Below, piece after piece: positions 34,366 to 48,176 of a DNA stretch of 64,000 nucleotides. The DNA is from Bradyrhizobium algeriense (GTDB lineage: Bacteria > Pseudomonadota > Alphaproteobacteria > Rhizobiales > Xanthobacteraceae), in contig NZ_JAZHRV010000001.1 of the NCBI RefSeq assembly GCF_036924595.1, positions 2,232,001 to 2,296,000 of the forward strand. Reading direction: 5' to 3'. A program made the translations under genes and the position numbers. Numbering within the stretch: the first letter of the stretch is position 1; each line of letters opens with the position of its first letter. The notes beneath the pieces were generated by a model. It was not told where the DNA came from, did no database searches, and saw only the letters and a list, made by a program, of their open reading frames with translations.

Positions 34366-34782
34366 CCACTTAACGACAGGCGGTGAGCAACGCCAGCGTC
34401 GGAACGGAACACCCTTTCAAATCCTTACGGAAGTTTCCTAAGGGACCTGGACGGGCACCAACCTCGACGAATGCCGCTCAAACGCTGTCGATCATATTGC
34501 TAGGCAATGCCAGGACGATTTTAGTTCTCTTGAGCACGTCCTCTTGAGAGTGAACTCGGATGCATGACCTCGGTACCAGGCCGGACAGCGACCGCTGATC
34601 GGCCTGTGCTTGCGGTCCTCTGTGGCGTCGAAGCGCTTTCCGCTCAGCGATGGGTGGTTGGCGCGATTTCGTTTTGCGTGGATGTTTTTTCACGCAGGGC
34701 GGGCCGAACGGAACGGCTAGTTCCGAGAAGAATCTGCGAAAGCCATTCAAGGTTTCGCGCGAACTAAAGGGTGAAGGCTGAC
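34366..34782 (+). other. Long untranslated leader before rpsL
   Basis: No convincing gene is present. Hairpins include TGCGTG/CACGCA (34675-34680 with 34691-34696, loop rich in T) and CGGAAC/GTTCCG (34709-34714 with 34720-34725) shortly before rpsL. A 67-codon frame (34564-34767) ending near the rpsL ribosome site shows no recognisable protein. A regulatory leader is possible. Confidence 0.4.
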
Positions 34783-35154
34783 ATGCCGACGATCAACCAG
34801 CTGATCGCAAAACCGCGTGCGGTGCAGAAGTCACGCAAGAAGGTGCCGGCGCTGCAGCAGTCGCCGCAGAAGCGCGGCGTTTGCACGCGCGTCTACACCA
34901 CGACCCCGAAGAAGCCGAACTCGGCGCTTCGTAAGGTTGCCAAGGTGCGCCTGACCAACGGCTTCGAAGTGATCGGTTACATCCCGGGTGAAGGCCATAA
35001 CCTTCAGGAGCACTCGGTGGTCATGATCCGCGGCGGCCGCGTCAAGGACTTGCCCGGCGTGCGCTATCACATCCTCCGCGGCGTCCTCGATACCCAGGGC
35101 GTCAAGAACCGTAAGCAGCGTCGTTCGAAGTACGGCGCGAAGCGTCCGAAGTAA
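34783..35154 (+). CDS. rpsL: 30S ribosomal protein S12
   Basis: 123-aa S12 at the decoding centre. The stretch [19 protein letters not shown] keeps the lysine pair whose replacement gives streptomycin resistance, and [13 protein letters not shown] keeps the second resistance-linked lysine, so the allele reads as sensitive. ATG 34783 is the conserved start (MPTINQLI); a start 12 nt upstream is not needed. First gene of the str operon, 15 nt before rpsG. Confidence 0.99.
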   Translation: MPTINQLIAKPRAVQKSRKKVPALQQSPQKRGVCTRVYTTTPKKPNSALRKVAKVRLTNGFEVIGYIPGEGHNLQEHSVVMIRGGRVKDLPGVRYHILRGVLDTQGVKNRKQRRSKYGAKRPK

Positions 35155-35640
<486 letters not shown>

Positions 35641-35670
35641 CGGCGAAACACGGATTTTAAGGAACAGCCC

Positions 35671-37743
<2,073 letters not shown>

Positions 37744-37783
37744 TTGTCGTTGGTTCAAAGCTAACGACTGAACGGAGAGTCAA

Positions 37784-38974
<1,191 letters not shown>

Positions 38975-38988
38975 AGAGAAAACGAAAA

Positions 38989-39020
38989 GCGGATAGCGAA
39001 TGGTTTCATTCGCTATCCGC
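38989..39020 (+). other. tuf-rpsJ intercistronic hairpin
   Basis: Perfect 13-bp stem: GCGGATAGCGAAT (38989-39001), loop GGTTTC, then the complementary arm (39008-39020). No T run follows. It could stabilise the tuf mRNA 3' end or serve as a processing site. The sequence CGCTCACTACTCGC right after it echoes the rpsM-rpsK hairpin region. Confidence 0.75.
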
Positions 39021-39063
39021 CGCTCACTACTCGCATCAAGCGACGAAGAAAGAGACAACGGCA

Positions 39064-39372
39064 ATGAACGGCCAAAATATTCGCATCCGTCTCAAGGCGT
39101 TCGACCATCGTATCCTCGATACGTCGACCCGCGAGATCGTGAACACGGCGAAACGTACCGGTGCCCAGGTTCGCGGACCCATTCCGCTGCCCACCCGCAT
39201 CGAGAAGTTCACCGTCAACCGTTCACCGCACGTCGACAAGAAGAGCCGCGAGCAATTCGAGATGCGCACCCACAAGCGCCTTCTCGACATCGTCGATCCG
39301 ACCCCGCAGACCGTCGATGCTTTGATGAAGCTCGACCTGGCCGCCGGTGTCGACGTCGAGATCAAGCTCTAA
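39064..39372 (+). CDS. rpsJ: 30S ribosomal protein S10 (NusE)
   Basis: 102-aa S10, a 30S head protein and, as NusE, the NusG/NusB partner in transcription-translation coupling. It begins [19 protein letters not shown] and contains [20 protein letters not shown] and [19 protein letters not shown]. First gene of the S10 cluster, 89 nt after tuf, so it may be read from the str promoter or from its own. Confidence 0.99.
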
Positions 39373-39424
39373 GATTTTCAGGATCGTCCGAAGTTAGCGG
39401 ACAGAAAGAACAGGAAGCACGCCG

Positions 39425-40144
39425 ATGCGCTCCGGAGTGATCGCACAAAAGGTCGGGATGACGCGGGTCTTTACGGAGACCGGCGAACATATCCCTGTGA
39501 CCGTGCTGAAGCTGGGCAATTGCCAGGTGCTGGGCCACCGCACGACCGAGAAGAACGGTTATGTCGCGCTGCAGCTCGGTTCGGGTACCCGCAAGACCGT
39601 CTATCTGCCGAAGGCAGAGCGCGGCCAGTTTGCGGTCGCCAAGGTCGAGCCCAAGCGGAAGGTCACCGAGTTCCGCGTGTCCGAGGACGCGCTGATCCCG
39701 GTTGGCGCCGAGATTCAGGCGGACCATTTCGTGGTCGGCCAGTTCGTCGACGTCACCGGCACCTCGGTCGGTAAGGGTTTTGCCGGCGGCATGAAGCGCT
39801 GGAATTTCGGCGGTCTGCGCGCCACCCACGGTGTGTCGGTTTCGCATCGTTCGATCGGTTCGACCGGCGGACGTCAGGATCCCGGCAAGACCTTCAAGAA
39901 CAAGAAGATGCCCGGTCACATGGGTGTCGATCGCATCACCACGCTTAATCTGCGTGTGGTGCAGACCGACGTCGAGCGCGGCCTGATCCTCGTCGAGGGT
40001 GCCGTTCCCGGCTCCAAGGGCGGCTGGATCTCGGTGCGCGACGCCGTCAAGAAGCCGCTGCCGAAGGAAGCTCCGAAGCCCGGCAAGTTCAAGGTCGCCG
40101 GCGGTGAGCAGGCTCAGGCTCCGGCCGAGCAGGAGGGCGCGTGA
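39425..40144 (+). CDS. rplC: 50S ribosomal protein L3
   Basis: 239-aa L3, an early assembly protein reaching the peptidyl transferase centre. It begins [20 protein letters not shown], contains [20 protein letters not shown] and [12 protein letters not shown]. The C-terminus has a 25-residue extension ([19 protein letters not shown] and so on) that is longer than in E. coli. One nt separates it from rplD. Confidence 0.99.
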   Translation: MRSGVIAQKVGMTRVFTETGEHIPVTVLKLGNCQVLGHRTTEKNGYVALQLGSGTRKTVYLPKAERGQFAVAKVEPKRKVTEFRVSEDALIPVGAEIQADHFVVGQFVDVTGTSVGKGFAGGMKRWNFGGLRATHGVSVSHRSIGSTGGRQDPGKTFKNKKMPGHMGVDRITTLNLRVVQTDVERGLILVEGAVPGSKGGWISVRDAVKKPLPKEAPKPGKFKVAGGEQAQAPAEQEGA

Positions 40145-40145
40145 G

Positions 40146-40766
40146 ATGGAACTGAAAGTCACGACCCTTGAAGGTAAGGAAGCCGGATCGGTCCAGCTCT
40201 CGGACGCGATCTTCGGTCTCGAGCCGCGCGCCGACATCATCCAGCGTTGCGTGCAATGGCAGCTCAACAAGCGCCAGGCCGGAACGCACAAGACGCAGGG
40301 CCGCGCCGACGTCTGGCGCACCGGCAAGAAGATGTACAAGCAGAAGGGCACCGGCGGTGCACGTCACGGCTCGGCCCGCGTGCCGCAGTTCCGCGGCGGT
40401 GGCCGTGCGTTCGGTCCGGTGGTTCGCTCGCACGCGACCGACCTGCCGAAGAAGGTGCGCGCGCTGGCGCTCAAGCATGCCTTGTCGGCGAAGGCCAAGG
40501 ACGGCGGCCTGATCGTGATCGACAATGCGCAGGTCAAGGACGCCAAGACAAAGGCGCTGGTCGGTCATTTCTCAGGGTTGGGCCTGACCAATGCGCTGAT
40601 CATCGACGGCGCCGAGGTGCATGCCGGTTTCGCGACCGCTGCGCGCAACATTCCGAATATCGACGTGCTGCCGATCCAGGGCATCAACGTCTATGACATT
40701 CTGCGTCGTCAGAAGCTCGTGCTGACGAAGGCGGCAGTCGATGCGCTGGAGGCGCGCTTCAAATGA
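40146..40766 (+). CDS. rplD: 50S ribosomal protein L4
   Basis: 206-aa L4, lining the nascent-peptide exit tunnel. It begins [16 protein letters not shown]; the tunnel loop includes [20 protein letters not shown]. In E. coli L4 is also the S10-operon repressor. ATG 40146 lies one nt after the rplC stop; the longer upstream open frame is the shadow of rplC. It overlaps rplW by 4 nt (ATGA). Confidence 0.99.
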   Translation: MELKVTTLEGKEAGSVQLSDAIFGLEPRADIIQRCVQWQLNKRQAGTHKTQGRADVWRTGKKMYKQKGTGGARHGSARVPQFRGGGRAFGPVVRSHATDLPKKVRALALKHALSAKAKDGGLIVIDNAQVKDAKTKALVGHFSGLGLTNALIIDGAEVHAGFATAARNIPNIDVLPIQGINVYDILRRQKLVLTKAAVDALEARFK

Positions 40767-41062
40767 AGAATATCGATCCGCGCCATTACGATGTGATCGT
40801 AGCGCCCGTCGTCACCGAAAAGGCGACGGTTGCGTCCGAGCACAACAAGGTCGTGTTCAGGGTCGCCAGCAAGGCGACCAAGCCGCAAATCAAGGAAGCC
40901 GTCGAAAAGCTGTTCGACGTCAAGGTGAAGCGCGTGAATACGCTGGTCCGCAAGGGCAAGACCAAGGTGTTCCGCGGCAATTTCGGTTCGCAGTCGGACG
41001 TGAAGCGGGCTGTCGTGACCCTCGAAGAGGGCCACCGCATCGACGTCACTACCGGACTATAA
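40763..41062 (+). CDS. rplW: 50S ribosomal protein L23
   Basis: 99-aa L23 at the tunnel exit, docking site for trigger factor and SRP. It contains [20 protein letters not shown] and KAVEKLF-type text as [18 protein letters not shown], then [19 protein letters not shown]. Start overlaps the rplD stop by 4 nt. Confidence 0.99.
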   Translation: MKNIDPRHYDVIVAPVVTEKATVASEHNKVVFRVASKATKPQIKEAVEKLFDVKVKRVNTLVRKGKTKVFRGNFGSQSDVKRAVVTLEEGHRIDVTTGL

Positions 41063-41074
41063 GGCGACACAGCG

Positions 41075-41908
41075 ATGGCATTGAAAACATACAATCCGAC
41101 GACGCCGGGCCAGCGCCAGCTGGTGATGGTCGACCGTTCGGCCCTCTACAAGGGCAAACCGGTGAAGGCGCTGACCGAGGGCAAGCTCGGCAACGGCGGC
41201 CGCAACAACACCGGCCGCATCACCGTGCGTTTCCGCGGCGGCGGCCACAAGAAGTCCTACCGCCTGGTGGACTTCAAGCGGAACAAGGTCGACGTTCCCG
41301 CCGTCGTCGAGCGGCTGGAGTACGATCCGAACCGCACCGCGTTCATCGCGCTGATCAAGTATCAGGACGGCGAGCAGGCCTACATCCTGGCGCCGCAGCG
41401 TCTGGCTGCGGGCGACACCGTGGTTGCCGGCAACTATGTCGACGTCAAGCCCGGCAATGTCATGCCGATGGGCAACATGCCGGTCGGCACCATCATCCAC
41501 AACATCGAGATGAAGATCGGGAAGGGCGGCCAGATCGCACGTTCGGCCGGCACCTACGCCCAGATCGTCGGTCGCGACCAGGACTACGTCATTCTGCGCC
41601 TGAACTCGGGCGAGCAGCGCCTGGTGCACGGTCGTTGCCGCGGCACCATCGGTGCGGTGTCGAACCCCGATCACATGAACATCTCGATCGGCAAGGCCGG
41701 TCGTACCCGCTGGCTCGGCTGGCGTCCGCATAACCGCGGCGTCGTCATGAACCCGATCGACCATCCGCACGGCGGCGGCGAAGGCCGCACCTCGGGCGGC
41801 CGCCACCCGGTCACCCCGTGGGGCAAGCCGACCAAGGGCAAGAAGACCCGTTCGAACAAGTCGACCAATCGATTCATCCTCCTAAGCCGCCACAAGCGGA
41901 AGAAGTAA
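41075..41908 (+). CDS. rplB: 50S ribosomal protein L2
   Basis: 277-aa L2, bridging subunits near the peptidyl transferase centre. It contains [39 protein letters not shown], and the conserved histidine region [18 protein letters not shown] near residue 229. It ends with [12 protein letters not shown]. Twelve nt to rpsS. Confidence 0.99.
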   Translation: MALKTYNPTTPGQRQLVMVDRSALYKGKPVKALTEGKLGNGGRNNTGRITVRFRGGGHKKSYRLVDFKRNKVDVPAVVERLEYDPNRTAFIALIKYQDGEQAYILAPQRLAAGDTVVAGNYVDVKPGNVMPMGNMPVGTIIHNIEMKIGKGGQIARSAGTYAQIVGRDQDYVILRLNSGEQRLVHGRCRGTIGAVSNPDHMNISIGKAGRTRWLGWRPHNRGVVMNPIDHPHGGGEGRTSGGRHPVTPWGKPTKGKKTRSNKSTNRFILLSRHKRKK

Positions 41909-41920
41909 GGAACGCCGGAC

Positions 41921-42199
41921 ATGGTACGTTCAGTCTGGAAAGGCCCGTTCGTCGAAGCCTCTCTGCTCAAGAAGGCAGATGCTGCGCGCGCGTCGGGCCG
42001 TCACGACGTCATCAAGATCTGGAGCCGCCGCTCGACCATCCTGCCGCAATTCGTCGGCCTGACGTTCGGTGTCTACAACGGCCAGAAGCATGTGCCGGTA
42101 TCGATCAACGAGGAAATGGTGGGTCACAAGTTCGGCGAGTTCTCGCCGACCCGTACCTTCCATGGCCATTCTGGCGACAAGAAAGCCAAGAAGGCTTGA
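41921..42199 (+). CDS. rpsS: 30S ribosomal protein S19
   Basis: 92-aa S19, head protein pairing with S13 near the A site. It begins [20 protein letters not shown] and contains [19 protein letters not shown] and the tail [20 protein letters not shown]. Twelve nt after rplB, ten nt before rplV. Confidence 0.99.
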   Translation: MVRSVWKGPFVEASLLKKADAARASGRHDVIKIWSRRSTILPQFVGLTFGVYNGQKHVPVSINEEMVGHKFGEFSPTRTFHGHSGDKKAKKA

Positions 42200-42209
42200 G
42201 GAATAGACG

Positions 42210-42596
42210 ATGAGCAAACCAAAGCGCGAACGTGTCCTCGCGGACAACGAGGCCAAGGCAGTTGCCCGGATGCTGCGCGTCAGCCCGCAGAAGCTCAATC
42301 TTGTCGCGCAGCTGATCCGCGGCCGGAAGGCTTCGGCTGCGCTCGCCGATTTGCAGTTCTCGCGCAAGCGGATCGCGGTCGACGTCAAGAAGTGCCTGGA
42401 ATCGGCGATCGCGAACGCCGAGAACAACCACGACCTCGAGGTCGACGATCTCGTCGTCGCCGAGGCGCATGTTGGCAACGGCATCGTGATGAAGCGTTTT
42501 TCACCGCGCGGCCGCGGCCGTTCGGGGCGTATCTATAAACCGTTCTCGCACCTGACCATTGTGGTTCGTCAGGTCGAGGCCGAGGCAAGCGCTTAA
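42210..42596 (+). CDS. rplV: 50S ribosomal protein L22
   Basis: 128-aa L22, whose beta hairpin forms the tunnel constriction with L4 (macrolide region). Visible: [19 protein letters not shown], then the hairpin region [19 protein letters not shown] and the end [10 protein letters not shown]. Normal length for Rhizobiales. Confidence 0.99.
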   Translation: MSKPKRERVLADNEAKAVARMLRVSPQKLNLVAQLIRGRKASAALADLQFSRKRIAVDVKKCLESAIANAENNHDLEVDDLVVAEAHVGNGIVMKRFSPRGRGRSGRIYKPFSHLTIVVRQVEAEASA

Positions 42597-42615
42597 AGCG
42601 GCGCGGGAGAAAACG

Positions 42616-43314
42616 ATGGGTCAAAAGATCAATCCAATCGGACTGCGTCTCGGCATCAACCGCACGTGGGATTCCCGTTGGTTCGCCGGCAAGAACGAAT
42701 ATGGCAAGCTGTTGCATGAAGACGTCAAGATCCGCGAGATCCTGCACAAGGAACTCAAGCAGGCGGCCGTCGCCCGCATCGTGATCGAGCGTCCGCACAA
42801 GAAGTGCCGCGTGACGATCCACTCGGCGCGTCCGGGTGTGGTGATCGGCAAGAAGGGCGCCGACATCGACAAGCTGCGCAAGCGGGTTGCCGACATCACG
42901 GCTTCCGACGTCGTCATCAACATCGTCGAAATCCGCAAGCCGGAGCTCGACGCTACCCTGGTCGCCGAATCGATCGCCCAGCAGCTCGAGCGCCGCGTCG
43001 CTTTCCGCCGCGCCATGAAGCGGGCGGTGCAGTCGGCGATGCGTCTCGGCGCCGAAGGCATTCGTATCAATTGCTCGGGCCGTCTCGGCGGCGCCGAAAT
43101 CGCGCGCATGGAGTGGTACCGCGAAGGTCGCGTGCCGTTGCACACGCTGCGCGCCGACGTCGATTACGGCGTGGCGACCGCGTTCACCACGTTCGGTACC
43201 TGCGGCGTCAAGGTCTGGATCTTCAAGGGTGAGATCCTCGAGCACGATCCGATGGCCCAGGACAAGAAGATGGCCGAAGGCGACACCGCACGTCCGCGCC
43301 GCGACGCAGCGTGA
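42616..43314 (+). CDS. rpsC: 30S ribosomal protein S3
   Basis: 232-aa S3 lining the mRNA entry channel. It begins [20 protein letters not shown]; the KH domain includes [20 protein letters not shown]; the helicase arginines are in [20 protein letters not shown]. The open frame starts 57 nt earlier but ATG 42616 with GGGAG-type upstream sequence is the family start. Confidence 0.99.
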   Translation: MGQKINPIGLRLGINRTWDSRWFAGKNEYGKLLHEDVKIREILHKELKQAAVARIVIERPHKKCRVTIHSARPGVVIGKKGADIDKLRKRVADITASDVVINIVEIRKPELDATLVAESIAQQLERRVAFRRAMKRAVQSAMRLGAEGIRINCSGRLGGAEIARMEWYREGRVPLHTLRADVDYGVATAFTTFGTCGVKVWIFKGEILEHDPMAQDKKMAEGDTARPRRDAA

Positions 43315-43346
43315 GACATCAGAAGAAGGTTTGAGGGCTTAAAGCC

Positions 43347-43760
43347 ATGATGCAACCAAAGAAAACGAAGTTCCGGAAGGCGCATAAGGGCCGTATCCAC
43401 GGCGTTGCGACTTCGGGTGCGACGTTGTCGTTCGGTCAATTCGGCCTGAAGGCGATGGCGCCCGAGCGCATCACCGCCCGCCAGATCGAAGCCGCGCGCC
43501 GCGCGCTGACCCGTCACATGAAGCGCGCCGGCCGGGTCTGGATCCGCGTGTTTCCGGACCTGCCGGTGTCGAAGAAGCCCGCCGAAGTCCGCATGGGCTC
43601 GGGCAAGGGGACGCCGGAATTGTGGGTGGCGCGGGTCAAGCCCGGCCGCGTGATTTTCGAGATCGACGGCGTCACGGTGCAGACCGCCAAGGAGGCGCTC
43701 TCGCTTGCCGCCGCCAAGCTGCCGATCAAGACGCGCTTCGTCGCGCGCATTGCGGAGTAA
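43347..43760 (+). CDS. rplP: 50S ribosomal protein L16
   Basis: 137-aa L16, near the A-site tRNA elbow and needed late in 50S assembly. It begins [20 protein letters not shown] and contains [20 protein letters not shown] and [19 protein letters not shown]. Four nt to rpmC. Confidence 0.99.
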   Translation: MMQPKKTKFRKAHKGRIHGVATSGATLSFGQFGLKAMAPERITARQIEAARRALTRHMKRAGRVWIRVFPDLPVSKKPAEVRMGSGKGTPELWVARVKPGRVIFEIDGVTVQTAKEALSLAAAKLPIKTRFVARIAE

Positions 43761-43764
43761 CGTC

Positions 43765-43971
43765 ATGGCCCCGATGAAAGTTGAAGACATCCGCGCGATG
43801 AGCGACGACCAGAGAGAGGACGCCGTCCTCAATCTGAAGAAGGAGCGTTTCAATCTGCGTTTCCAGCGCGCCACCGGGCAGCTGGAGAACACCTCGCGGC
43901 TGCGCGAAGCCCGCCGCGACATCGCCCGCATCAAGACCATCGCCGCGCAAACGCGCGCGAAGAAGAAGTAA
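43765..43971 (+). CDS. rpmC: 50S ribosomal protein L29
   Basis: 68-aa helical L29 at the tunnel exit. It starts [19 protein letters not shown] and contains [19 protein letters not shown] and [14 protein letters not shown] longer frame begins inside rplP; the ATG at 43765, four nt after the rplP stop, is the natural start. Confidence 0.98.
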   Translation: MAPMKVEDIRAMSDDQREDAVLNLKKERFNLRFQRATGQLENTSRLREARRDIARIKTIAAQTRAKKK

Positions 43972-43982
43972 GAGGCCTTATT

Positions 43983-44231
43983 ATGCCGAAACGTACCCTT
44001 CAGGGCGTGGTCGTGAGCGACAAGCAAGCCAAGACGGTGGTGGTGCGCGTCGATCGCCGCTTCACCCATCCGATCTACAAGAAGACGATCCGCCGCTCCA
44101 AGAACTACCACGCGCACGACGAGAACAGCGAGTTCAAGCCGGGCGACATGGTGTGGATCGAGGAGAGCAAGCCGATCTCCAAGTTGAAGCGCTGGACCGT
44201 GGTCCGGGGCGAGCAGAAGAAAACCGCCTGA
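43983..44231 (+). CDS. rpsQ: 30S ribosomal protein S17
   Basis: 82-aa OB-fold S17, a primary 16S-binding protein. It begins [20 protein letters not shown] and contains [20 protein letters not shown] and [18 protein letters not shown]. An 84-nt gap to rplN follows with no feature I recognise beyond an AT-rich patch. Confidence 0.99.
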   Translation: MPKRTLQGVVVSDKQAKTVVVRVDRRFTHPIYKKTIRRSKNYHAHDENSEFKPGDMVWIEESKPISKLKRWTVVRGEQKKTA

Positions 44232-44315
44232 GTTCGTTCGGCTTGGCCGGACGGGTAATCAGGAAAAATTTTAGGCGCTAATTCGAGCGCAACAGAAAGA
44301 GGACGAGGTGCATCA

Positions 44316-44684
44316 ATGATTCAGATGCAGACCAACCTCGACGTGGCCGACAATTCAGGCGCACGCCGTGTCATGTGCATCAAGGTGCTCGGGGGCTCCA
44401 AGCGCCGCTATGCCACCGTGGGCGACGTTATCGTCGTGTCGATCAAGGAAGCGATTCCGCGCGGCAAGGTGAAGAAGGGCGACGTGATGAAGGCCGTCGT
44501 GGTCCGGGTCCGCAAGGACATCCGGCGCGCCGACGGCTCGGTCATCCGCTTCGACCGCAACGCCGCCGTATTGATCAACAATCAGTCGGAGCCGGTCGGC
44601 ACCCGTATCTTCGGGCCCGTGCCGCGCGAGCTGCGCGCCAAGAACCACATGAAAATCATCTCGCTTGCGCCGGAGGTGCTGTGA
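44316..44684 (+). CDS. rplN: 50S ribosomal protein L14
   Basis: 122-aa L14, forming intersubunit bridges and the RsfS docking site. It begins [20 protein letters not shown] and contains [20 protein letters not shown] and the end [11 protein letters not shown]. Its stop shares one base with the rplX start (TGATG). Confidence 0.99.
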
Positions 44685-44998
44685 TGGCTGCCAAGATCCG
44701 GAAAGGTGACAAGGTCATCGTGCTGAACGGCCGCGACAAGGGCCGCACCGGCGAAGTATTCGAGGTCCGCCCCGCCGAGAACAAGGCGCTGGTGCGCGGC
44801 GTCAACCTGGTGAAGCGTCACCAGAAGCAGACCCAGAACCAGGAAGGCGGCATCATCTCCAAGGAGTCGCCGATCCACCTGTCCAACATCGCCTATGTCG
44901 GCAAAGACGGAAAGCCGACCCGCGTGGGCTTCAAGATTCAGGCTGATGGCAAGAAGGTACGCATTGCCAAGAGCTCGGGAGCAGAGATCGATGGCTGA
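44684..44998 (+). CDS. rplX: 50S ribosomal protein L24
   Basis: 104-aa L24, the KOW-domain assembly initiator. The KOW motif is [20 protein letters not shown], followed by [23 protein letters not shown] 44684 overlaps the rplN stop by one base. It also overlaps rplE by 8 nt, so three genes are tightly coupled. Confidence 0.99.
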   Translation: MAAKIRKGDKVIVLNGRDKGRTGEVFEVRPAENKALVRGVNLVKRHQKQTQNQEGGIISKESPIHLSNIAYVGKDGKPTRVGFKIQADGKKVRIAKSSGAEIDG

Positions 44999-45548
44999 TA
45001 CCGCTTACACACCGCGCCTGCGCGCGGAGTATGACAAGAGCATTCGTGGCCAGCTGACTGAAAAGTTCGGCTATGCCAACGTCATGCAGGTGCCGCGGCT
45101 GGACAAGGTCGTGCTCAACATGGGCGTCGGCGATGCCGTCAACGACCGCAAGAAGGCTGAGACCGCGGCTGGCGAACTGACGCAGATCGCCGGCCAGAAG
45201 GCGGTCGTGACCTATTCGCGCGTCGCGATCGCGACCTTCAAGCTGCGTGAGAACCAGCCGATCGGCTGCAAGGTTACGCTGCGCAAGGCCAAGATGTACG
45301 AATTCATCGACCGCCTGGTGAACGTGGCGCTGCCCCGCGTGCGCGACTTCCGTGGCCTCAATCCGAAGAGCTTCGATGGTCGCGGCAATTACTCGCTCGG
45401 CCTCAAGGAACACATCATTTTCCCCGAAATCGATTTCGACAAGGTTTCGGAAGCCCGCGGCATGGACATCACGGTCTGCACCACGGCCAAGACCGACGAC
45501 GAGGCGCGTGCCTTGTTGACCGCATTCAATTTCCCGTTCCGGCAGTGA
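44991..45548 (+). CDS. rplE: 50S ribosomal protein L5
   Basis: 185-aa L5, binding 5S rRNA and contacting S13 in the intersubunit bridge. It contains [40 protein letters not shown] and FPEIDFDKV in the C-terminal part. ATG 44991 lies inside the rplX end; the longer frame from 44895 is a shadow of rplX. Confidence 0.99.
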   Translation: MADTAYTPRLRAEYDKSIRGQLTEKFGYANVMQVPRLDKVVLNMGVGDAVNDRKKAETAAGELTQIAGQKAVVTYSRVAIATFKLRENQPIGCKVTLRKAKMYEFIDRLVNVALPRVRDFRGLNPKSFDGRGNYSLGLKEHIIFPEIDFDKVSEARGMDITVCTTAKTDDEARALLTAFNFPFRQ

Positions 45549-45592
45549 GAAGCCACTAAAGCCTCTCAAACGCGGAAACCCAGGAGCCAAGC

Positions 45593-45898
45593 ATGGCAAA
45601 GAAGAGTTCGATTGAGAAGAACAACCGGCGCAAGCGGATGACGAAGAACGCCGCCCCGCAGCGTGCGAAGTTGAAGGCGATCATCGCCGACAAGACCCGG
45701 CCGATGGAAGAGCGGTTCGCGGCGACGCTGAAGCTCGCCCAGATGCCGCGCAATTCGTCGGCGACGCGGATCCGCAACCGCTGCGAGCTGACCGGTCGTC
45801 CGCGCTCGAACTACCGCAAGAACAAGCTTTCCCGCATCGCGCTGCGTGAACTCGGCTCCAAGGGCCTGGTTCCCGGGCTCGTGAAGTCGAGCTGGTAA
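45593..45898 (+). CDS. rpsN: 30S ribosomal protein S14 (zinc-free long form)
   Basis: 101-aa S14 of the long C-minus type: no CxxC zinc pairs, only [17 protein letters not shown]. It starts [17 protein letters not shown] and ends [10 protein letters not shown]. This form is typical of Proteobacteria. It lies 44 nt after rplE and 14 nt before rpsH. Confidence 0.99.
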   Translation: MAKKSSIEKNNRRKRMTKNAAPQRAKLKAIIADKTRPMEERFAATLKLAQMPRNSSATRIRNRCELTGRPRSNYRKNKLSRIALRELGSKGLVPGLVKSSW

Positions 45899-45912
45899 GG
45901 AGGGTCGTCAAG

Positions 45913-46311
45913 ATGTCAACGCACGATCCGATCAGCGATCTCATTACCCGCATCCGCAACGCGCAGATGCGTTCGAAGTCCAAGGTGTCGACCCCGGGCT
46001 CGAAGATGCGCGCCAGCGTGCTCGAAGTGCTGAAGTCCGAGGGCTACATCCGCGGCTACGCCAGCGTCGAACATGCTTCGGGCCGCAGCGAGCTCGAGAT
46101 CGAGCTGAAATATTTCGACGGCGAGCCCGTCATTCGCGAGATCGAGCGGGTCTCCAAGCCGGGCCGTCGGGTTTACGCCTCGGTGAAGAACCTGCCGCGC
46201 GTGAACAACGGTCTCGGTATTTCGGTGTTGTCGACCCCAAAGGGAATCATGGCTGACCACGCCGCGCGTGACGCGAATGTGGGCGGCGAAATTCTCTTCA
46301 CGGTGTTCTGA
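45913..46311 (+). CDS. rpsH: 30S ribosomal protein S8
   Basis: 132-aa S8, central-domain 16S binder and in E. coli the spc-operon repressor. It begins [20 protein letters not shown], contains [20 protein letters not shown] and [19 protein letters not shown], and ends GGEILFTVF. Confidence 0.99.
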   Translation: MSTHDPISDLITRIRNAQMRSKSKVSTPGSKMRASVLEVLKSEGYIRGYASVEHASGRSELEIELKYFDGEPVIREIERVSKPGRRVYASVKNLPRVNNGLGISVLSTPKGIMADHAARDANVGGEILFTVF

Positions 46312-46327
46312 GGAAGGATTTAGAGCC

Positions 46328-46861
46328 ATGTCACGTGTTGGCAAACGGCCCGTTCCGATCCCGTCCGGTGTGACGGCGACCGTCGAGGGGCAGACCGTCA
46401 AGATGAAGGGGCCGAAGGGCCAGCTTCAGTTCGTCGTGCATGACGACGTTGAAGTGAAGTTCGAGAGCGGCGAGGTCAAGGTCGCACCGAAGCTCAAGAC
46501 CAACCGCGCGCAGGCGATGTACGGCACTGCGCGCGCGCAGGTCGCGAACCTGGTCGAGGGTGTCACCAAGGGTTTCGAGAAGAAGCTCGAGATCACCGGC
46601 GTCGGTTACCGTGCTGCGCTGCAGGGCAAGAACCTGCAGCTCGCGCTCGGCTACAGCCACGACGTCGTCTACGCGATCCCGGAAGGCATCACCATCGTGG
46701 TGCCGAAGCCGACCGAGATCACGATCACGGGCACCGATTCCCAGCGCGTCGGCCAGGTCGCCGCGGAAATCCGCGCCTACCGTCCGCCGGAGCCCTACAA
46801 GGGCAAGGGCGTGAAGTACGCCAACGAATTCATCTTCCGCAAGGAAGGCAAGAAGAAGTAA
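46328..46861 (+). CDS. rplF: 50S ribosomal protein L6
   Basis: 177-aa L6 near the factor-binding site. It begins [20 protein letters not shown] and contains [19 protein letters not shown] and the C-terminal [20 protein letters not shown]. The longer frame starting in rpsH is not used; ATG 46328 lies 16 nt after the rpsH stop. Confidence 0.99.
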   Translation: MSRVGKRPVPIPSGVTATVEGQTVKMKGPKGQLQFVVHDDVEVKFESGEVKVAPKLKTNRAQAMYGTARAQVANLVEGVTKGFEKKLEITGVGYRAALQGKNLQLALGYSHDVVYAIPEGITIVVPKPTEITITGTDSQRVGQVAAEIRAYRPPEPYKGKGVKYANEFIFRKEGKKK

Positions 46862-46872
46862 CGGAGCCGGTC

Positions 46873-47232
46873 ATGTCAATCAAGGTCACGAATGCCCGGC
46901 GCAAGCAGCGCGTGCGCAACTCGCTGCGCCGGTCCGCCAATGGACGTCCGCGTCTGTCGGTGTTCCGTTCGTCGAAGCATATCTACGCCCAGGTCATCGA
47001 CGACCTGAAAGGCGAAACGCTCGCTTCCGCCTCGTCGCTGGAAAAGACCATGCGCGATGGCGGCAATACGGGCGCCAACATCGATGCGGCCAAGGCCGTC
47101 GGCAAGTTGCTGGCGGAACGCGCCGTGCAGAAGGGCGTCAAGGAAGTGGTGTTCGATCGCGGTCAGTATCTCTATCACGGGCGCGTCAAGGCGCTCGCAG
47201 ATGCGGCCCGCGAAAGCGGACTGAGCTTCTAA
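46873..47232 (+). CDS. rplR: 50S ribosomal protein L18
   Basis: 119-aa L18 binding 5S rRNA. It contains [31 protein letters not shown] and the C-terminal [21 protein letters not shown] 61-nt gap follows before rpsE. Confidence 0.99.
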   Translation: MSIKVTNARRKQRVRNSLRRSANGRPRLSVFRSSKHIYAQVIDDLKGETLASASSLEKTMRDGGNTGANIDAAKAVGKLLAERAVQKGVKEVVFDRGQYLYHGRVKALADAARESGLSF

Positions 47233-47293
47233 CGAACTGTTTTGGATAATTACGAGGACAGGGGCATTACTCCCCTAAAGATTGGAAAACACC

Positions 47294-47869
47294 ATGGCAG
47301 GTGAACGCGAACGCGGCGGACGCGAACGGAGCAGGGATCGCGAAGAGCGCGACAGCGAGTTCGTCGACAAGCTCGTCCACATCAATCGCGTGGCGAAGGT
47401 CGTCAAGGGCGGCAAGCGCTTCGGCTTTGCGGCGCTGGTCGTGATCGGCGACCAAAAGGGCCGGGTCGGTTTCGGCCACGGCAAGGCGCGCGAAGTTCCC
47501 GAGGCGATCCGCAAGGCGACCGAGTCGGCGAAGCGTAACCTGACGCGCGTAGCGCTGCGCGAAGGCCGCACGCTGCATCACGACATCGCCGGCCGCCACG
47601 GCGCCGGCCGCGTCTACCTGCGCGCCGCTCCGGCCGGTACCGGCATCATCGCCGGCGGCCCGATGCGCGCGGTGTTCGAAACGCTCGGCATCCAGGACGT
47701 GGTGGCGAAGTCGATCGGCTCGTCGAATCCCTACAACATGGTTCGCGCCACCTTCGACGCGCTGAAGCATCAGGATTCTCCGCGTTCGGTGGCCGCACGC
47801 CGCAACATCAAGGTGTCCACGCTGCAGTCGCGCCGCGTCGGCGGCGATGCCGAAGTGGTGGCTGAATAA
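47294..47869 (+). CDS. rpsE: 30S ribosomal protein S5
   Basis: 191-aa S5, acting in accuracy and mRNA unwinding at the entry pore. After an Arg/Glu-rich N-terminal extension ([18 protein letters not shown]) come [40 protein letters not shown] and [22 protein letters not shown] 47294 is preferred over one 12 nt upstream because it starts the conserved MAGERER. Confidence 0.99.
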   Translation: MAGERERGGRERSRDREERDSEFVDKLVHINRVAKVVKGGKRFGFAALVVIGDQKGRVGFGHGKAREVPEAIRKATESAKRNLTRVALREGRTLHHDIAGRHGAGRVYLRAAPAGTGIIAGGPMRAVFETLGIQDVVAKSIGSSNPYNMVRATFDALKHQDSPRSVAARRNIKVSTLQSRRVGGDAEVVAE

Positions 47870-47906
47870 CCGGCGCGATTTTCAAGCGCTCTTTGGAGTT
47901 AAGACG

Positions 47907-48101
47907 ATGGCCAAGGCCGCAAAGACGATCAAGGTCGAGCAGACCGGCAGCGCGATCCGCCGCCACCACTCGCAGCGTGCGACGCTGATCGGCCTCAAGC
48001 TCAACAAGATCGGTCGTGTCACCGAGCTGCAGGATACGCCTGCAATTCGCGGCATGATCGCCAAGGTTCAACATCTCGTCCGCGTCGTCGGCGAGAAGTA
48101 A
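47907..48101 (+). CDS. rpmD: 50S ribosomal protein L30
   Basis: 64-aa L30. It reads [20 protein letters not shown] and [20 protein letters not shown], ending [17 protein letters not shown] 47907 has GGAG about 9 nt upstream; the frame from 47847 overlaps rpsE and is not used. A palindromic repeat separates it from rplO. Confidence 0.98.
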   Translation: MAKAAKTIKVEQTGSAIRRHHSQRATLIGLKLNKIGRVTELQDTPAIRGMIAKVQHLVRVVGEK

Positions 48102-48105
48102 GATC

Positions 48106-48156
48106 GGAGCATGATCCCGAAAAGTGGGTACCGGTTTTCGGCTAAGATCATGCTCC
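48106..48156. repeat. Palindromic repeat between rpmD and rplO
   Basis: GGAGCATGATC (48106-48116) pairs with GATCATGCTCC (48146-48156); inside, CCGAAAAGTGGGTACC and GGTTTTCGG give further pairing. I remember this as a dispersed element common in Rhizobiales intergenic regions. It is transcribed within the spc cluster, starting 5 nt after the rpmD stop. Confidence 0.8.
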
Positions 48157-48176
48157 AAGGATAAGGGAAACTAACG

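Noticed and set aside
34564..34767. 67-codon frame just before rpsL as a leader peptide or gene
   Set aside because: No ribosome site of note, no family resemblance, and it lies in the probable untranslated leader.
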